64,000 bases of DNA from Rhodococcus marinonascens NBRC 14363 (GTDB taxonomy: Bacteria > Actinomycetota > Actinomycetes > Mycobacteriales > Mycobacteriaceae). Below the pieces are notes generated by a model. It made no database searches. It was not told where the DNA came from and worked only from the letters and a program-made list of their open reading frames with translations. The stretch is taken from NCBI RefSeq assembly GCF_001894885.1, contig NZ_BCXB01000007.1:62001-126000 (forward strand). The letters are read 5' to 3'. The first letter of the stretch is position 1. Every line of letters begins with the position of its first letter. A program made the translations under genes and the position numbers. Below, in pieces: positions 1 through 8,553 of this stretch.

Positions 1-910
1 CCAATGCCGCCGCAGCCCGCCACAGCAGAGTCCGCGCCGCTTCCAGTTCGGTGCGCATGTCGGCCAACTGGAACTGCAGGGCCTGCGAGTCGATCAGCTG
101 CGCACCGAAGGCCTTGCGATCCGCGAGGTAAGCGACTGCCTTGTCGAGGGCCACCTGCGCTCCCCCAACCGAACAGGCGGCGATGTTGAGCCGGCCGCCG
201 TTGAGCCCGGACATCGCGATCCGGAAACCGCTGCCTTCGGAGCCCAGCATGTTCGCCGCGGGCACCCGCACGTCTTCGAGGATGACCTGACGAGTGGGCT
301 GCGCGTTCCACCCCATCTTCACCTCATTGGGCCCGAAGGACAGGCCTTGCGAGCCCTTCGGGACGATGAACGCCGAGATTCCCTTCGGGCCGCTCTCCCC
401 GGTGCGGGCCATCACCACATACACGTCGGAAGTTCCTGCACCGGAGATGAACTGCTTGACTCCGTTGATCACATAGTCGCCGCCGTCGCGGACGGCCTTG
501 GTGCTCAACGCCGCCGCGTCCGAGCCCGCGCCCGGTTCGGTGAGGCAGTAACTGCCCAGCTGATCCATCGAGCACAGACCGGGCACCCACCGGTGGCGCT
601 GCTCATCGTTGCCGAACTTGTCGATCATCCACGTGACCATGTTGTGGATGGAGATGTACGCGGCGATCGACGGGCAGCCCGTGGCGAGCTGCTCGAAGAT
701 GCGGACCGCGTCGACACGCGTCAGTTCCGATCCGCCCACGTCCTCACGAATGTAGATCCCGCCCATGCCCAGTGCCGCCGCCTTGCGGAGTGCGTCCACC
801 GGAAAGTGTTTGGCCTGATCCCATTCCACGGCGTGTGGCGCCAGATGCTCGGTGGCGAATTCGCGGGCCGTGTCGCTGATCGCCCGCTCGTCATCGGTCA
901 AGGTGAACAT
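1..910 (-). CDS. Acyl-CoA dehydrogenase, isobutyryl-CoA dehydrogenase-like (C-terminus beyond the window)
   Basis: An FAD flavoprotein expected to oxidise a short branched acyl-CoA, probably isobutyryl-CoA to methacrylyl-CoA in valine breakdown. About 303 codons are visible from the ATG at 910; the rest runs off the left edge. The acyl-CoA dehydrogenase signature YCLTEPGAGSD is at residues 121-131, followed by GVKQFISGAG. The later stretch NGGRLNIAACSVGGAQ resembles isobutyryl-CoA dehydrogenases more than medium-chain enzymes. The start lies 10 bp after the mmsA stop, so the two are co-transcribed, and mmsA acts later in the same valine pathway. Substrate is inferred from this pairing and sequence flavour; another short-chain acyl-CoA is possible. 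Confidence 0.9.
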   Translation of the reverse strand, partial: MFTLTDDERAISDTAREFATEHLAPHAVEWDQAKHFPVDALRKAAALGMGGIYIREDVGGSELTRVDAVRIFEQLATGCPSIAAYISIHNMVTWMIDKFGNDEQRHRWVPGLCSMDQLGSYCLTEPGAGSDAAALSTKAVRDGGDYVINGVKQFISGAGTSDVYVVMARTGESGPKGISAFIVPKGSQGLSFGPNEVKMGWNAQPTRQVILEDVRVPAANMLGSEGSGFRIAMSGLNGGRLNIAACSVGGAQVALDKAVAYLADRKAFGAQLIDSQALQFQLADMRTELEAARTLLWRAAAAL

Positions 911-920
911 GGAATTCCGA

Positions 921-2423
921 TCAGTTCATGGTGGGGATGACGAAGTGATTGGCCTCTTCCTTCTTGCCCGAGGGCCAGCGCTGCGTCACGGTCTTGGTCT
1001 TGGTGTAGAAGCGGAACGAGTCCGGACCGTGCTGGTTCAGGTCGCCGAAACCGGAGCGCTTCCAGCCGCCGAACGTGTGGTAGGCGATCGGCACCGGGAT
1101 CGGCACGTTGACGCCGACCATGCCGACGTTCACGCGGTTCGTGAAGTCTCGGGCGGTGTCACCGTCGCGGGTGAAGATCGCGACGCCGTTGCCGTACTCG
1201 TGTTCGGAGGGCAGTCGCAGCGCCTCCTCGTAGTCCGCCGCCCGGGCGACCAGCAGGACCGGTCCGAAGATCTCTTCCTTGTAGATCCGCATGTCGGTGG
1301 TGACTTTGTCGAACAGGGTCGCGCCGGTGAAGAAACCCTTTTCATGACCTTCCAGCGTGAAGCCGCGGCCGTCGATCACGGCTTCGGCGCCCTCGTCGAT
1401 GCCGATCTGGATGTAGTTGTTCACCCGTTCGAGGGCGTCCTTGCCGACCAGTGGGCCGAAGTCTGCGCCTTCGTCGTCACTGCGTCCTATCCTCAGCTTG
1501 CCGACCCGCTCAGTGAGCTTGGCGACGAGTGCGTCGGCGGTCTCCTCACCCACCGGAACAGCGACGGAGATCGCCATGCAACGCTCACCCGCAGACCCGT
1601 AACCTGCGCCGATGAGGGCGTCCGCCACCTCGTCGAGGTCGGCGTCGGGCATGATGATCGCGTGGTTCTTGGCGCCGCCGAAGCACTGTGCGCGCTTGCC
1701 GTTGGCGGCGGCGGTCTCGTAGATGTACTGCGCGATCGGTGTCGAGCCGACGAATCCGACGGCCTTGACCCGGTCGTCGGTGAGCAGAACGTCCACCACT
1801 TCCTTGTCACCGTTGACCACGTTGAACACGCCTGCCGGTAGACCGGCCTCGGCAAACAGTTCCGCCAGACGCAGCGGCACCGAGGGGTCGCGCTCGGACG
1901 GCTTGAGGATGAAGGCGTTTCCCGCCGCCAGGGCCGGGCCGGCCTTCCATAGCGGAATCATGGCCGGGAAGTTGAACGGCGTGATCCCCGCGACGACACC
2001 GAGTGGCTGACGCATCGAGTACACGTCGATACCGGTACCCGCAGACTCGGTGTACTCACCCTTCAGCAGATGCGGGGCACCGAGAGCGAACTCGATGACC
2101 TCGAGACCACGCTGGATGTCGCCCTTCGCGTCGGGGATCGTCTTACCGTGCTCGGAAGACAGCAGGCGCGCCAACGATTCCATCTCCTCCTGCACCAACT
2201 GGAGGAACTTCATCAGGACGCGGGCGCGTTTCTGCGGGTTGAAGGCGGCCCACTCACGCTGGGCATCCACCGCGTTCGCGATGATCGCCTCGGTCTCGGC
2301 CTTATCGGCGAAAGGCACGCGCGACTGAACCTCACCGGTGTTGGGGTCGTAGACGTTGCCGAACTTGGTCGAGGCACCGGAGACGCGCTTGCCGCCGACG
2401 AAGTGGGATAGCTCTTGAACCAT
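921..2423 (-). CDS. mmsA: Methylmalonate-semialdehyde dehydrogenase (CoA-acylating)
   Basis: A cytoplasmic aldehyde dehydrogenase family enzyme of 500 residues. It converts methylmalonate semialdehyde (from valine) with CoA and NAD to propionyl-CoA and CO2. The family marker FGGAKNHAIIMPDAD and the catalytic-cysteine region SAGERCMAIS (around residue 280) are both present. I start it at the ATG at 2423, which has AAGGAA 12 bases upstream and gives the usual N-terminus MVQELSHFVGG. An in-frame ATG at 2477 adds 18 residues that look unlike the family. The acyl-CoA dehydrogenase follows 10 bp downstream. A palindrome-rich stretch at 2501-2520 upstream is a candidate regulatory site. Confidence 0.95.
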   Translation of the reverse strand: MVQELSHFVGGKRVSGASTKFGNVYDPNTGEVQSRVPFADKAETEAIIANAVDAQREWAAFNPQKRARVLMKFLQLVQEEMESLARLLSSEHGKTIPDAKGDIQRGLEVIEFALGAPHLLKGEYTESAGTGIDVYSMRQPLGVVAGITPFNFPAMIPLWKAGPALAAGNAFILKPSERDPSVPLRLAELFAEAGLPAGVFNVVNGDKEVVDVLLTDDRVKAVGFVGSTPIAQYIYETAAANGKRAQCFGGAKNHAIIMPDADLDEVADALIGAGYGSAGERCMAISVAVPVGEETADALVAKLTERVGKLRIGRSDDEGADFGPLVGKDALERVNNYIQIGIDEGAEAVIDGRGFTLEGHEKGFFTGATLFDKVTTDMRIYKEEIFGPVLLVARAADYEEALRLPSEHEYGNGVAIFTRDGDTARDFTNRVNVGMVGVNVPIPVPIAYHTFGGWKRSGFGDLNQHGPDSFRFYTKTKTVTQRWPSGKKEEANHFVIPTMN

Positions 2424-2500
2424 TGTGCAGACCCGTTCCTTGCTTGATGAATCTGGGAGTTCGAATATGTCGCTCATCCTATAGTTGGATGTCCATGCAT

Positions 2501-2520
2501 GTCTAGACTTGTATCTAGAC
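2501..2520. promoter_or_regulatory. Palindromic operator candidate upstream of mmsA
   Basis: The sequence has inverted arms GTCTAGA and TCTAGAC separated by six bases, and it begins with the perfect 8-base palindrome GTCTAGAC. That core fits the HutC/DasR-type GntR consensus GTMTAKAC. It lies 78-97 bases upstream of the chosen mmsA start and just downstream of cutC. Which regulator binds is not known; the GntR protein at 7582-8325 is the nearest candidate. Confidence 0.45.
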
Positions 2521-2560
2521 TCGTAAACAAGAGACCGCGACCCGAGGCAATGGTCTGGGA

Positions 2561-3283
2561 CTAGCGTTCCAATGCCCCAGCCAATGCCCCGGCCGCTGCC
2601 CGGGCGAGCGTCTCGTCGACCGCGTCGTATCCCCCGGACCCGCCGCCCGGACCGCCGCTGTCGGCGACGGTGCGGCGGGCCGAGAGATGCACGGCATCCA
2701 CACCGGTGTGCACGACGGCAGCGATGTCCTCGATGCGAATCCCGCCGCCTGCCATCACTTGGATTCGCCCACGGGCGTGAGCCACCATGCCAGAGAGAGC
2801 TTCAACGCCGTCGATGCATCGCGGGGCTCCCCCCGAGGTGAGAACACGGGTGATGCCCGATTCGACAATCGCATCGAGGGCCGCCGCCCAGTCATCCACG
2901 ACGTCCATCGCCCGATGGAACGTCACCTCGATAACGGATGGGTCGACTCCATCGAGTAGGCGACTCAGGGTCTCGCGGTCGACATACTGGTCGGGCGTGA
3001 GAGCACCGAGCACGACGCCGGAGGCGCCCGCATTCACCGCCGCCAGGACGTCCCGAGCCATCACCTCGATCTCGTCGACGTCGTAAACGAATCCGCCGGG
3101 CCTACATCGAACCAGCGGGTGCACCGCGATTCCTTGCCCGGCAATGGCTTCGATCATGCCGATGCTCGGCGTCAGCCCACCAGTCGCACCCAGCGCGGTA
3201 CACAGTTCGACGCGCACCGCGCCTACCCGCTGGGCAACCCCGGCACCCTCGACGTCTTGCACCGCTAGCTCGAGTACAGGCAT
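2561..3283 (-). CDS. cutC: CutC family TIM-barrel protein
   Basis: A 240-residue protein of the CutC family, historically linked to copper homeostasis although the biochemical role is unsettled. Family stretches visible are VELCTALGATGGLTPS near residue 26, HPLVRCRPGGFVYD, VTFHRAMDVVDDW, LTSGGAPRC and VMAGGGI. The ATG at 3283 follows the nagB stop by only 3 bp, so it is the last gene of the EIIC-nagA-nagB-cutC run. That context suggests a job near amino-sugar metabolism more than metal export, but this is inference. There are no membrane segments or signal peptide. Confidence 0.9.
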   Translation of the reverse strand: MPVLELAVQDVEGAGVAQRVGAVRVELCTALGATGGLTPSIGMIEAIAGQGIAVHPLVRCRPGGFVYDVDEIEVMARDVLAAVNAGASGVVLGALTPDQYVDRETLSRLLDGVDPSVIEVTFHRAMDVVDDWAAALDAIVESGITRVLTSGGAPRCIDGVEALSGMVAHARGRIQVMAGGGIRIEDIAAVVHTGVDAVHLSARRTVADSGGPGGGSGGYDAVDETLARAAAGALAGALER

Positions 3284-3286
3284 GGG

Positions 3287-4066
3287 TCAGAACGACTGCC
3301 AGGACGGCTTGTGCTCCAAGGCGTAGCGGTAATAGTCGACGAGTTGCAGCTTGCTCGCGGCGGCCTCGTCGATCACCACCGTGACGTGCCGGTGTAGCTG
3401 AATCACCGAGGCTGGGCAGAACGCAGTGAGTGGCCCCTCCGCGGCCGCGGCGATCGCCTCTGCCTTGCCCTCACCGAACGCGATCATCACCAGGTGCCGG
3501 GCTTCCCCGATGGTGCCCAACCCCTGGGTCAGGACGTGATGCGGGACTTCGTCCACGCTGCCGAAAAAACGCGCATTGTCGAGCCTGGTCTGCTCGGTGA
3601 GCGTCTTGACGCGAGTGCGTGAAGTCAGCGAGGAACCCGGCTCGTTGAATCCGATGTGGCCGTCGGTTCCGATACCGAGAAGTTGCACGTCGACACCGCC
3701 CGCCTCGCCTATCGCCGCGTCATACCGCGCCCCTTCGGCTGCGATGTCCGTCGATTCCCCATCGGGACTCAGCACACGTTCGGTATCGAGATTCACGTGG
3801 TCCACGAACTCCGATCGAATCACCGAAAAGTATGATTGGTCATGGCTTCTCGGAAGTCCGACATACTCGTCGAGCAGGAACGCCTGTGTTCGCCTGAAGT
3901 CCAGCCCGGACTCTCGGTGTCGGCGCGCGAGTTCCTGGTAGCTACCGAGTGGGGAAGAGCCCGTCGCAAGACCCAGCGTCGTCGGACCTCCGCGCACATA
4001 ACCCTCGACGATGTTCGCGACGGTCGAACTGACCTCCACCGACGTCGGACGGATCACGAATTCCAT
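3287..4066 (-). CDS. nagB: Glucosamine-6-phosphate deaminase
   Basis: This 259-residue enzyme converts glucosamine-6-phosphate to fructose-6-phosphate and ammonia, feeding amino sugars into glycolysis. Visible family features are [16 protein letters not shown] near the N-terminus, [16 protein letters not shown], and the signature [17 protein letters not shown] around residues 131-147. Length is normal for the family. The ATG at 4066 has the strong site GGGAGGGAG just upstream. The end of nagA overlaps this start by 13 bp, so translation is probably coupled. It acts directly after NagA. Confidence 0.97.
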   Translation of the reverse strand: MEFVIRPTSVEVSSTVANIVEGYVRGGPTTLGLATGSSPLGSYQELARRHRESGLDFRRTQAFLLDEYVGLPRSHDQSYFSVIRSEFVDHVNLDTERVLSPDGESTDIAAEGARYDAAIGEAGGVDVQLLGIGTDGHIGFNEPGSSLTSRTRVKTLTEQTRLDNARFFGSVDEVPHHVLTQGLGTIGEARHLVMIAFGEGKAEAIAAAAEGPLTAFCPASVIQLHRHVTVVIDEAAASKLQLVDYYRYALEHKPSWQSF

Positions 4067-5238
4067 GCAACTCCCTCCTCCCCCACAGGCATACCGCCGA
4101 CGATTACGCCACGGAGCCGAAGTTGTTGATCGGTTACGACGATATCGGCACGGTGGTTTGGCGTCAGGGTGCCACGCTCGAACTCCAGACCGAGAAGCCT
4201 GGCCGGGATCCTGGTGGCGGCAGCGACAGCGACGCCGAGGTCCACACCACTGTCGACGACCGTCGAGCGGACGACGTCCAACAGTCGCGCAGTGCCGGCC
4301 GCGATGGCCCCCTCCGAACCGTCGATGGTCGCGAGCCTCGCAACTCCCTGCGAGACTCGCACGTCAAGTGGCCCGAGCTGGTAGTAGCCGTCTGCCATCC
4401 CGGCGGCCACCATGGCGTCACTGACCAGGACGATCTGGTCCGGATCGATCATATCGAACACCATCGACACCGTTTCTGGTGCGAGATGTGTTCCATCGGC
4501 AATCAATTCGACGACGATGTCGCCACGCCCGGCTGCCGCCAAGACCGCACCTGCCGCACCCGGAGCCCGGTGGTGCAGCGGTGGCATCGCGTTGAACAGA
4601 TGCGTGGCTATCAGCGGGTGACCAGCCGCATCGGCGATCCGCGCCGACGTGGTGGCGGCGTCGGCGTCAGTGTGCCCGAGGCTCGGTAGTACGCCACGGC
4701 GGCGCATCGCAGCGAGAAGTTCCCCGAAGTGCGCGGTCTCCGGCGCAAGCGTCATCGACCGGACCGTGCCTCGCGCCGCGTCGCAGATCCTTTCGAACAA
4801 GCCGGGATCGCCGGGCACGATCGCGGCGGGATCTTGTGCACCGCAACGGGCAACGGAGATGAATGGCCCTTCCAAGTGAATTCCTAGAAGCTCACCGCGT
4901 TCCACCAGAGAGGCGAGAATCTCGGCTTGACGGAGCAGCTCCGGTTCCCTCGCCGAGACGAGACTGCCGAGCAGGCTGGTGGTTCCGTGCTCACGGTGAT
5001 GATCCACTACGCGCCGGGCCTCCGCTGCGTCGCCATTGGAGAATTCGGCGCCGCCGCCGCCGTGGCAGTGCAGGTCGATCAACCCCGGTAGCAGTACAGA
5101 GGAAGTCGGCCGCGGCAACGGCACCTGCCCGTGGTATTGATCCGCAGCGCCGACCCAGGAGATTCGGTCACCCTCGGTGACCACCAATGCGTCGTCGATG
5201 ATTCCGTCCCCGACGACGGCCTTGCCCCGCAGGATCAT
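4054..5238 (-). CDS. nagA: N-acetylglucosamine-6-phosphate deacetylase
   Basis: An amidohydrolase of 394 residues that removes acetate from N-acetylglucosamine-6-phosphate made by the PTS. Metal and substrate motifs are present: [45 protein letters not shown] and LVSDAM. I use the ATG at 5238 (GGAG eight bases upstream), giving the N-terminus [12 protein letters not shown]; the open frame extends to 5400 but the extra residues are arginine-rich and not family-like. It sits 85 bp after the EIIC gene and overlaps nagB by 13 bp. Confidence 0.95.
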   Translation of the reverse strand: MILRGKAVVGDGIIDDALVVTEGDRISWVGAADQYHGQVPLPRPTSSVLLPGLIDLHCHGGGGAEFSNGDAAEARRVVDHHREHGTTSLLGSLVSAREPELLRQAEILASLVERGELLGIHLEGPFISVARCGAQDPAAIVPGDPGLFERICDAARGTVRSMTLAPETAHFGELLAAMRRRGVLPSLGHTDADAATTSARIADAAGHPLIATHLFNAMPPLHHRAPGAAGAVLAAAGRGDIVVELIADGTHLAPETVSMVFDMIDPDQIVLVSDAMVAAGMADGYYQLGPLDVRVSQGVARLATIDGSEGAIAAGTARLLDVVRSTVVDSGVDLGVAVAAATRIPARLLGLEFERGTLTPNHRADIVVTDQQLRLRGVIVGGMPVGEEGVAWNS

Positions 5239-5323
5239 CGGTGTACTCCGGCTGCAATGACCGCAACAGCCGATCGGCCGGGAATCGGGGAGAGCACGTT
5301 GACCGACGTGCCGGTAGCCGTGG

Positions 5324-6610
5324 TCATTTTTCGGTCTTCTGGGTGTCGAGGTCCGCTTCGAGATCCGTCGAGGAAGTACCAGTTTCCGCTCCTTCTTCAC
5401 GGCCGGGGGTGCGCAGATTCCACTTCTTGATGACGAAGCTGAACAGCACGAAATAGATCACGGCGTACCCGAGCCCGATCGGGATCAGCATCCACGCGTT
5501 GGTGGCCTTGCCGAAGTTCAGCACGTAGTCGATGAAACCTGCCGAGAACGTGAAACCGTCGTGGATACCGAGCGCGTTGACCAGCGCCATCGACGTTCCT
5601 GTGAGGAACGCGTGAATCAGGTACAGCGGCCAGGCCACGAACATGAACGCGAATTCGAGGGGTTCGGTGATGCCGGTGAGGAACGCAGTCAATGCCGTGG
5701 ACAGCATGATTCCTCCCACCACCTTCTTCTGCGAGGGTTTCGCGGTGCGCCAGATCGCCAGAGCGGCAGCAGGAAGAGCGAACATCATGATCGGGAAGAA
5801 TCCGGTCATGAAGACGCCGGCGCTCGGGTCGCCGGCGAAGAACCGGTTGAGGTCGCCGCGCACCAGATCCCCGCTCGCGTTCTCGTAGTCGCCGACGAGG
5901 AACCAGACGGTGGAGTTCAGAATGTGATGCAGGCCCGTCGAAAGAAGCAGGCGGTTGACCATGCCGTAGATACCGCCGCCGATCACCGAGTTCTCGGCGA
6001 CGGTTTCGCCGACCCACGTCAGAGCCGAGTTGAACGCCGGGTACAAAAACGCCATCAGGACGCCGACGACGAGGCCCGTGACGGCGGTGAGGATGGGAAC
6101 CAGCCTGCGTCCGTTGAAGAATCCGAGATATTCGGGCAGTTTGGTGCGGTAGAACCGCTGCCACAGAATGGCCGACAGCAGCCCCATCACGATGCCTGCG
6201 AGGACGCCGTAGTCGACCAGTGCCTGATCGCCGTTCGGGTCGGTCTTGCCCGCGAGGACCACCGGCGACATCGCCTCGAACACGCCGTTGACGACCATGT
6301 ACCCGACGACAGCGGCGAGGGCCGTCGAACCGTCAGATTTCTTGGCCCACCCAATGGCGATGCCAACCGCGAAAATCAAGGGAAGCCAAGTGAACATTGA
6401 CTGCCCCGCCGCGGAGATGACGGTCGCGGCGCTGTGCAGCGAATCGAAGCGCCCGAGGAGGTCGTCCTGGCCGAGTCGAAGCAGAATACCGGCCGCTGGG
6501 AGCACAGCGATGGGCAGCATCAGGCTGCGTCCGAGGCGTTGGAACCCGGCGAACGCAGTCGATTCCCTCTTCGGGCTCTCCTCCTTACTCGGGGTGTCTA
6601 CAACCGTCAT
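5324..6610 (-). CDS. PTS EIIC permease, N-acetylglucosamine/glucose family
   Basis: A polytopic inner-membrane permease of 428 residues that carries the sugar across the membrane while it is phosphorylated by EIIB. It begins MTVVDTPSKEE, followed by GFQRLGRSLMLPIAVLPAAGILLRLG, a typical start of glucose/GlcNAc EIIC domains. The conserved GITEPLEFAFMF motif is in the C-terminal half. Many hydrophobic segments are visible. No EIIB or EIIA domain is fused; both are encoded separately on the divergent strand at 6863-7554. The ATG at 6610 has AGAAGG upstream; the longer open frame to 6742 looks non-coding. The downstream nagA and nagB genes point to N-acetylglucosamine as substrate. Confidence 0.93.
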   Translation of the reverse strand: MTVVDTPSKEESPKRESTAFAGFQRLGRSLMLPIAVLPAAGILLRLGQDDLLGRFDSLHSAATVISAAGQSMFTWLPLIFAVGIAIGWAKKSDGSTALAAVVGYMVVNGVFEAMSPVVLAGKTDPNGDQALVDYGVLAGIVMGLLSAILWQRFYRTKLPEYLGFFNGRRLVPILTAVTGLVVGVLMAFLYPAFNSALTWVGETVAENSVIGGGIYGMVNRLLLSTGLHHILNSTVWFLVGDYENASGDLVRGDLNRFFAGDPSAGVFMTGFFPIMMFALPAAALAIWRTAKPSQKKVVGGIMLSTALTAFLTGITEPLEFAFMFVAWPLYLIHAFLTGTSMALVNALGIHDGFTFSAGFIDYVLNFGKATNAWMLIPIGLGYAVIYFVLFSFVIKKWNLRTPGREEGAETGTSSTDLEADLDTQKTEK

Positions 6611-6733
6611 GTCGACCTTCTCTGTGCGCTTCGCGTCGCCGAATCGGCGTCTGACAATTTCTGAGTTTCGGTGGCGCCGACCGCGTCCATCGCCTCGGGC
6701 AAACATTGTGGACCAGCTCCCCAACGGGTACTG

Positions 6734-6749
6734 TCCGGTCATAACCAGT
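6734..6749. promoter_or_regulatory. DasR/NagR-like operator candidate between EIIC and EIIB genes
   Basis: Read on the minus strand this is ACTGGTTATGACCGGA, which matches 11 of 16 positions of the DasR-type consensus ACTGGTCTAGACCAGT. It lies in the divergent intergenic region that drives EIIC-nagAB-cutC to the left and EIIB-EIIA to the right. A second copy sharing ACTGG-N4-GACCGGA is upstream of the GntR regulator at 8385-8400. Binding is inferred, not shown. Confidence 0.55.
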
Positions 6750-6862
6750 TGCCAGTTTGGCCAGGTAAGCGCACGATGTCAAGAGGGAAAGTCACCGGGC
6801 ACACAGCCTTGATCACAAGGCACCACAACACGAACACGAACACGAACGACAAGGGAGAAGCG

Positions 6863-7093
6863 ATGTCCAAAGCGAGCGCAATCATCAGCGGCCTCGGCGG
6901 TGCCGGCAACATCCTCGAGATCGAGGCCTGCATCACCCGACTGCGCACCGAGGTCAAGGACTCTGCCAAGATCGACGAGGCCGCACTCAAGGCAGCGGGT
7001 GCCCATGGCGTGCTGAAGTCGGGAAGCGTCGTGCAGGTCGTCGTCGGCCCCGAAGCGGAGACCCTGGTCGACGACATCGAGGACATCCTGTGA
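6863..7093 (+). CDS. PTS EIIB subunit, glucose/N-acetylglucosamine type
   Basis: A stand-alone 76-residue EIIB domain that receives phosphate from EIIA and passes it to the sugar. The phosphorylated cysteine is C23 within IEACITRLRTEVKD, a close match to the family site. The start is the ATG at 6863 with AAGGGAGAAG directly upstream, although the frame stays open from 6671. It overlaps the EIIA gene through GTGA, so the two are translationally coupled. The matching EIIC is divergently encoded at 5324-6610. Confidence 0.95.
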   Translation: MSKASAIISGLGGAGNILEIEACITRLRTEVKDSAKIDEAALKAAGAHGVLKSGSVVQVVVGPEAETLVDDIEDIL

Positions 7094-7554
7094 GCCTCGC
7101 CGTACACGCCCCACTCCCCGGGCGGGTGCTTGCTCTCGCGGATGTACCCGACCCCGTATTCGCAGGCCAGATGGTGGGCGCCGGCGTCGCGATCGAACCG
7201 GCGCGCGACCGCGGCGCCCTCGACGTCCGCGCCCCGATCCCGGGCAAACTACTCAAACTGCACCCGCACGCGTTCGTGATCCTGGGCAGCGAGGGCGGCG
7301 GAGTACTGGTTCATTTGGGAATCGACACTGTGAAGCTGAAGGGTGAAGGGTTCACCCTTCTGGCGGGAGAAGGGGACAAGGTCGATGCGGGCGATCCCGT
7401 CGTACGATTCGACCCGAACGACATCGACAGCACGGGGTACCCTGCTGTCTGCCCCGTCGTCGTAATGGACTCCAAGCCGGATTCAGTTGCTACCAACATG
7501 ATTGGTGCCACGGTGTCCACCGGAGACGACCTGTTCGAGTGGACGGCGCCGTAA
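7090..7554 (+). CDS. PTS EIIA subunit, glucose type (Crr-like)
   Basis: A 154-residue cytoplasmic EIIA protein that carries phosphate from HPr to EIIB. The two active-site histidines of this family are seen as H60 (LHPHAFVI) and H75 (VLVHLGIDTVKLKGEGF). The GTG start at 7090 overlaps the EIIB stop by four bases. HPr and enzyme I genes are not in the window. The gene ends just before a short inverted repeat that separates it from the convergent GntR gene. Confidence 0.95.
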   Translation: MSLAVHAPLPGRVLALADVPDPVFAGQMVGAGVAIEPARDRGALDVRAPIPGKLLKLHPHAFVILGSEGGGVLVHLGIDTVKLKGEGFTLLAGEGDKVDAGDPVVRFDPNDIDSTGYPAVCPVVVMDSKPDSVATNMIGATVSTGDDLFEWTAP

Positions 7555-7576
7555 AGCAGACACTGCGCTGAGCGGT

Positions 7577-7602
7577 CGGGCTCACACGTTGCGTTGAGCC
7601 CG
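7577..7602. terminator. Inverted repeat between EIIA and GntR genes, possible bidirectional terminator
   Basis: Perfect 8-base arms CGGGCTCA and TGAGCCCG are separated by ten bases. The repeat lies between two convergent genes and overlaps the last codons of the GntR gene. There is no T-run on either side, so termination activity is inferred from position only. Confidence 0.4.
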
Positions 7603-8325
7603 CCCCTGCCCCTGGACTTCCATCTGCAGTTGATAGCGGTCAGACCGATACCAACTGTGGGTGTGCTCGACCGGATTGGGGCCGCTGAAGGAGACCCGGT
7701 CGAAATGCATCACCGGGGCACCCTTCTTGACGCCGAGCAACGTCGCAATCTCCGAATTCGCACCGTCGGCACTGACGGTCTGCTCCGCCCGGTCGATCGG
7801 CATGCCGTACCGGTCCGCAGTGGCACGATAGATCGATCCGCTGAGGTCGAAGTCCACCAGGCCTGGAAGCAATTCGGTGTTGAACCATCCGTCGTCGACG
7901 CTGACCGGCTCACCGTCTGCCAATCGCAGTCTCTTGACGTGGTAGGCACCAGTGCCGGGTGCGATGCGCAGCGCCTTTGCGGTGGCCGTCGGCGCCTCCG
8001 CCTCCTCCTGCAGGAGCACTACCGTCGTCGGTGTGTGTCCCTGTGCGCGCATCTCCTCGGTGAACGAGGCGAGGTGGAGCCTCGATTGCACGGGCCGGTG
8101 CGCCACGAAGGTGCCCTTGCCACGCACCCGGACAAGATACCCCTCGTTGACGAGTTGTCCGATGGCCTCACGAACGGTGATCCGACTGACGCCATAGTCC
8201 TGCATCAATTTTCGCTCACTTGTCATCAGATCGCCGTGTTGCAACTCCTTGGAGCACTTGCGCAACAGGATCGTCCGGAGTTGCTCGTGCTTCGGAATCA
8301 CACTGTCGCGTAGATGTACGGGCAT
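7582..8325 (-). CDS. GntR/HutC family regulator, DasR/NagR-like
   Basis: A 247-residue transcription factor. Residues 10-75 form a winged helix (KLMQDYGVSRITVREAIGQL then VRVRGKGTFVA), and the rest is a UTRA effector domain (HLASFTEEMRAQGHTPTT; YRSDRYQLQMEVQGQ at the end). Proteins of this group usually sense phosphorylated amino sugars and repress uptake and nag genes, which matches the adjacent PTS and nag genes. The ATG at 8325 has GGAG about ten bases upstream. A DasR-like site 60 bases upstream suggests autoregulation. The effector is inferred, probably glucosamine-6-phosphate or GlcNAc-6-phosphate. Confidence 0.9.
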   Translation of the reverse strand: MPVHLRDSVIPKHEQLRTILLRKCSKELQHGDLMTSERKLMQDYGVSRITVREAIGQLVNEGYLVRVRGKGTFVAHRPVQSRLHLASFTEEMRAQGHTPTTVVLLQEEAEAPTATAKALRIAPGTGAYHVKRLRLADGEPVSVDDGWFNTELLPGLVDFDLSGSIYRATADRYGMPIDRAEQTVSADGANSEIATLLGVKKGAPVMHFDRVSFSGPNPVEHTHSWYRSDRYQLQMEVQGQGRAQRNV

Positions 8326-8384
8326 ATGGCGGCTACTCCAACTCTCTCGGCGGTGGACACGTCCGGCTTCTATTGGAGGTCCGG

Positions 8385-8400
8385 TCCGGTCCTGTCCAGT
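8385..8400. promoter_or_regulatory. DasR/NagR-like operator candidate upstream of the GntR gene
   Basis: On the minus strand this reads ACTGGACAGGACCGGA, matching 11 of 16 positions of the DasR-type consensus. It shares both flanks, ACTGG and GACCGGA, with the site at 6734-6749. The local run of GGTCC repeats makes the exact centre uncertain. It would suit autoregulation of the GntR gene. Confidence 0.45.
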
Positions 8401-8526
8401 GATGAGGGTACGCGACTGTCCACATTCCGGCCTACTCGCTCAGGCCTGGTGGGGGTTTGCTTATCTCGCCGCAGGGAGGAAGTTGCCGGCGTTTGAACCG
8501 TGCCCCTCGACCACCGGGCGACCGCG

Positions 8527-8553
8527 GCTAGACGGTCACACATACCGTCTAGC
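8527..8553. terminator. Perfect hairpin at the end of the DUF1990 gene
   Basis: Ten-base arms GCTAGACGGT and ACCGTCTAGC flank a seven-base loop, and the second arm contains the DUF1990 stop codon. No T-run follows on the minus strand, so it would be an L-shaped terminator. The arms also hold CGTCTAGC, reminiscent of GntR half sites, so an operator role cannot be excluded. Confidence 0.5.
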
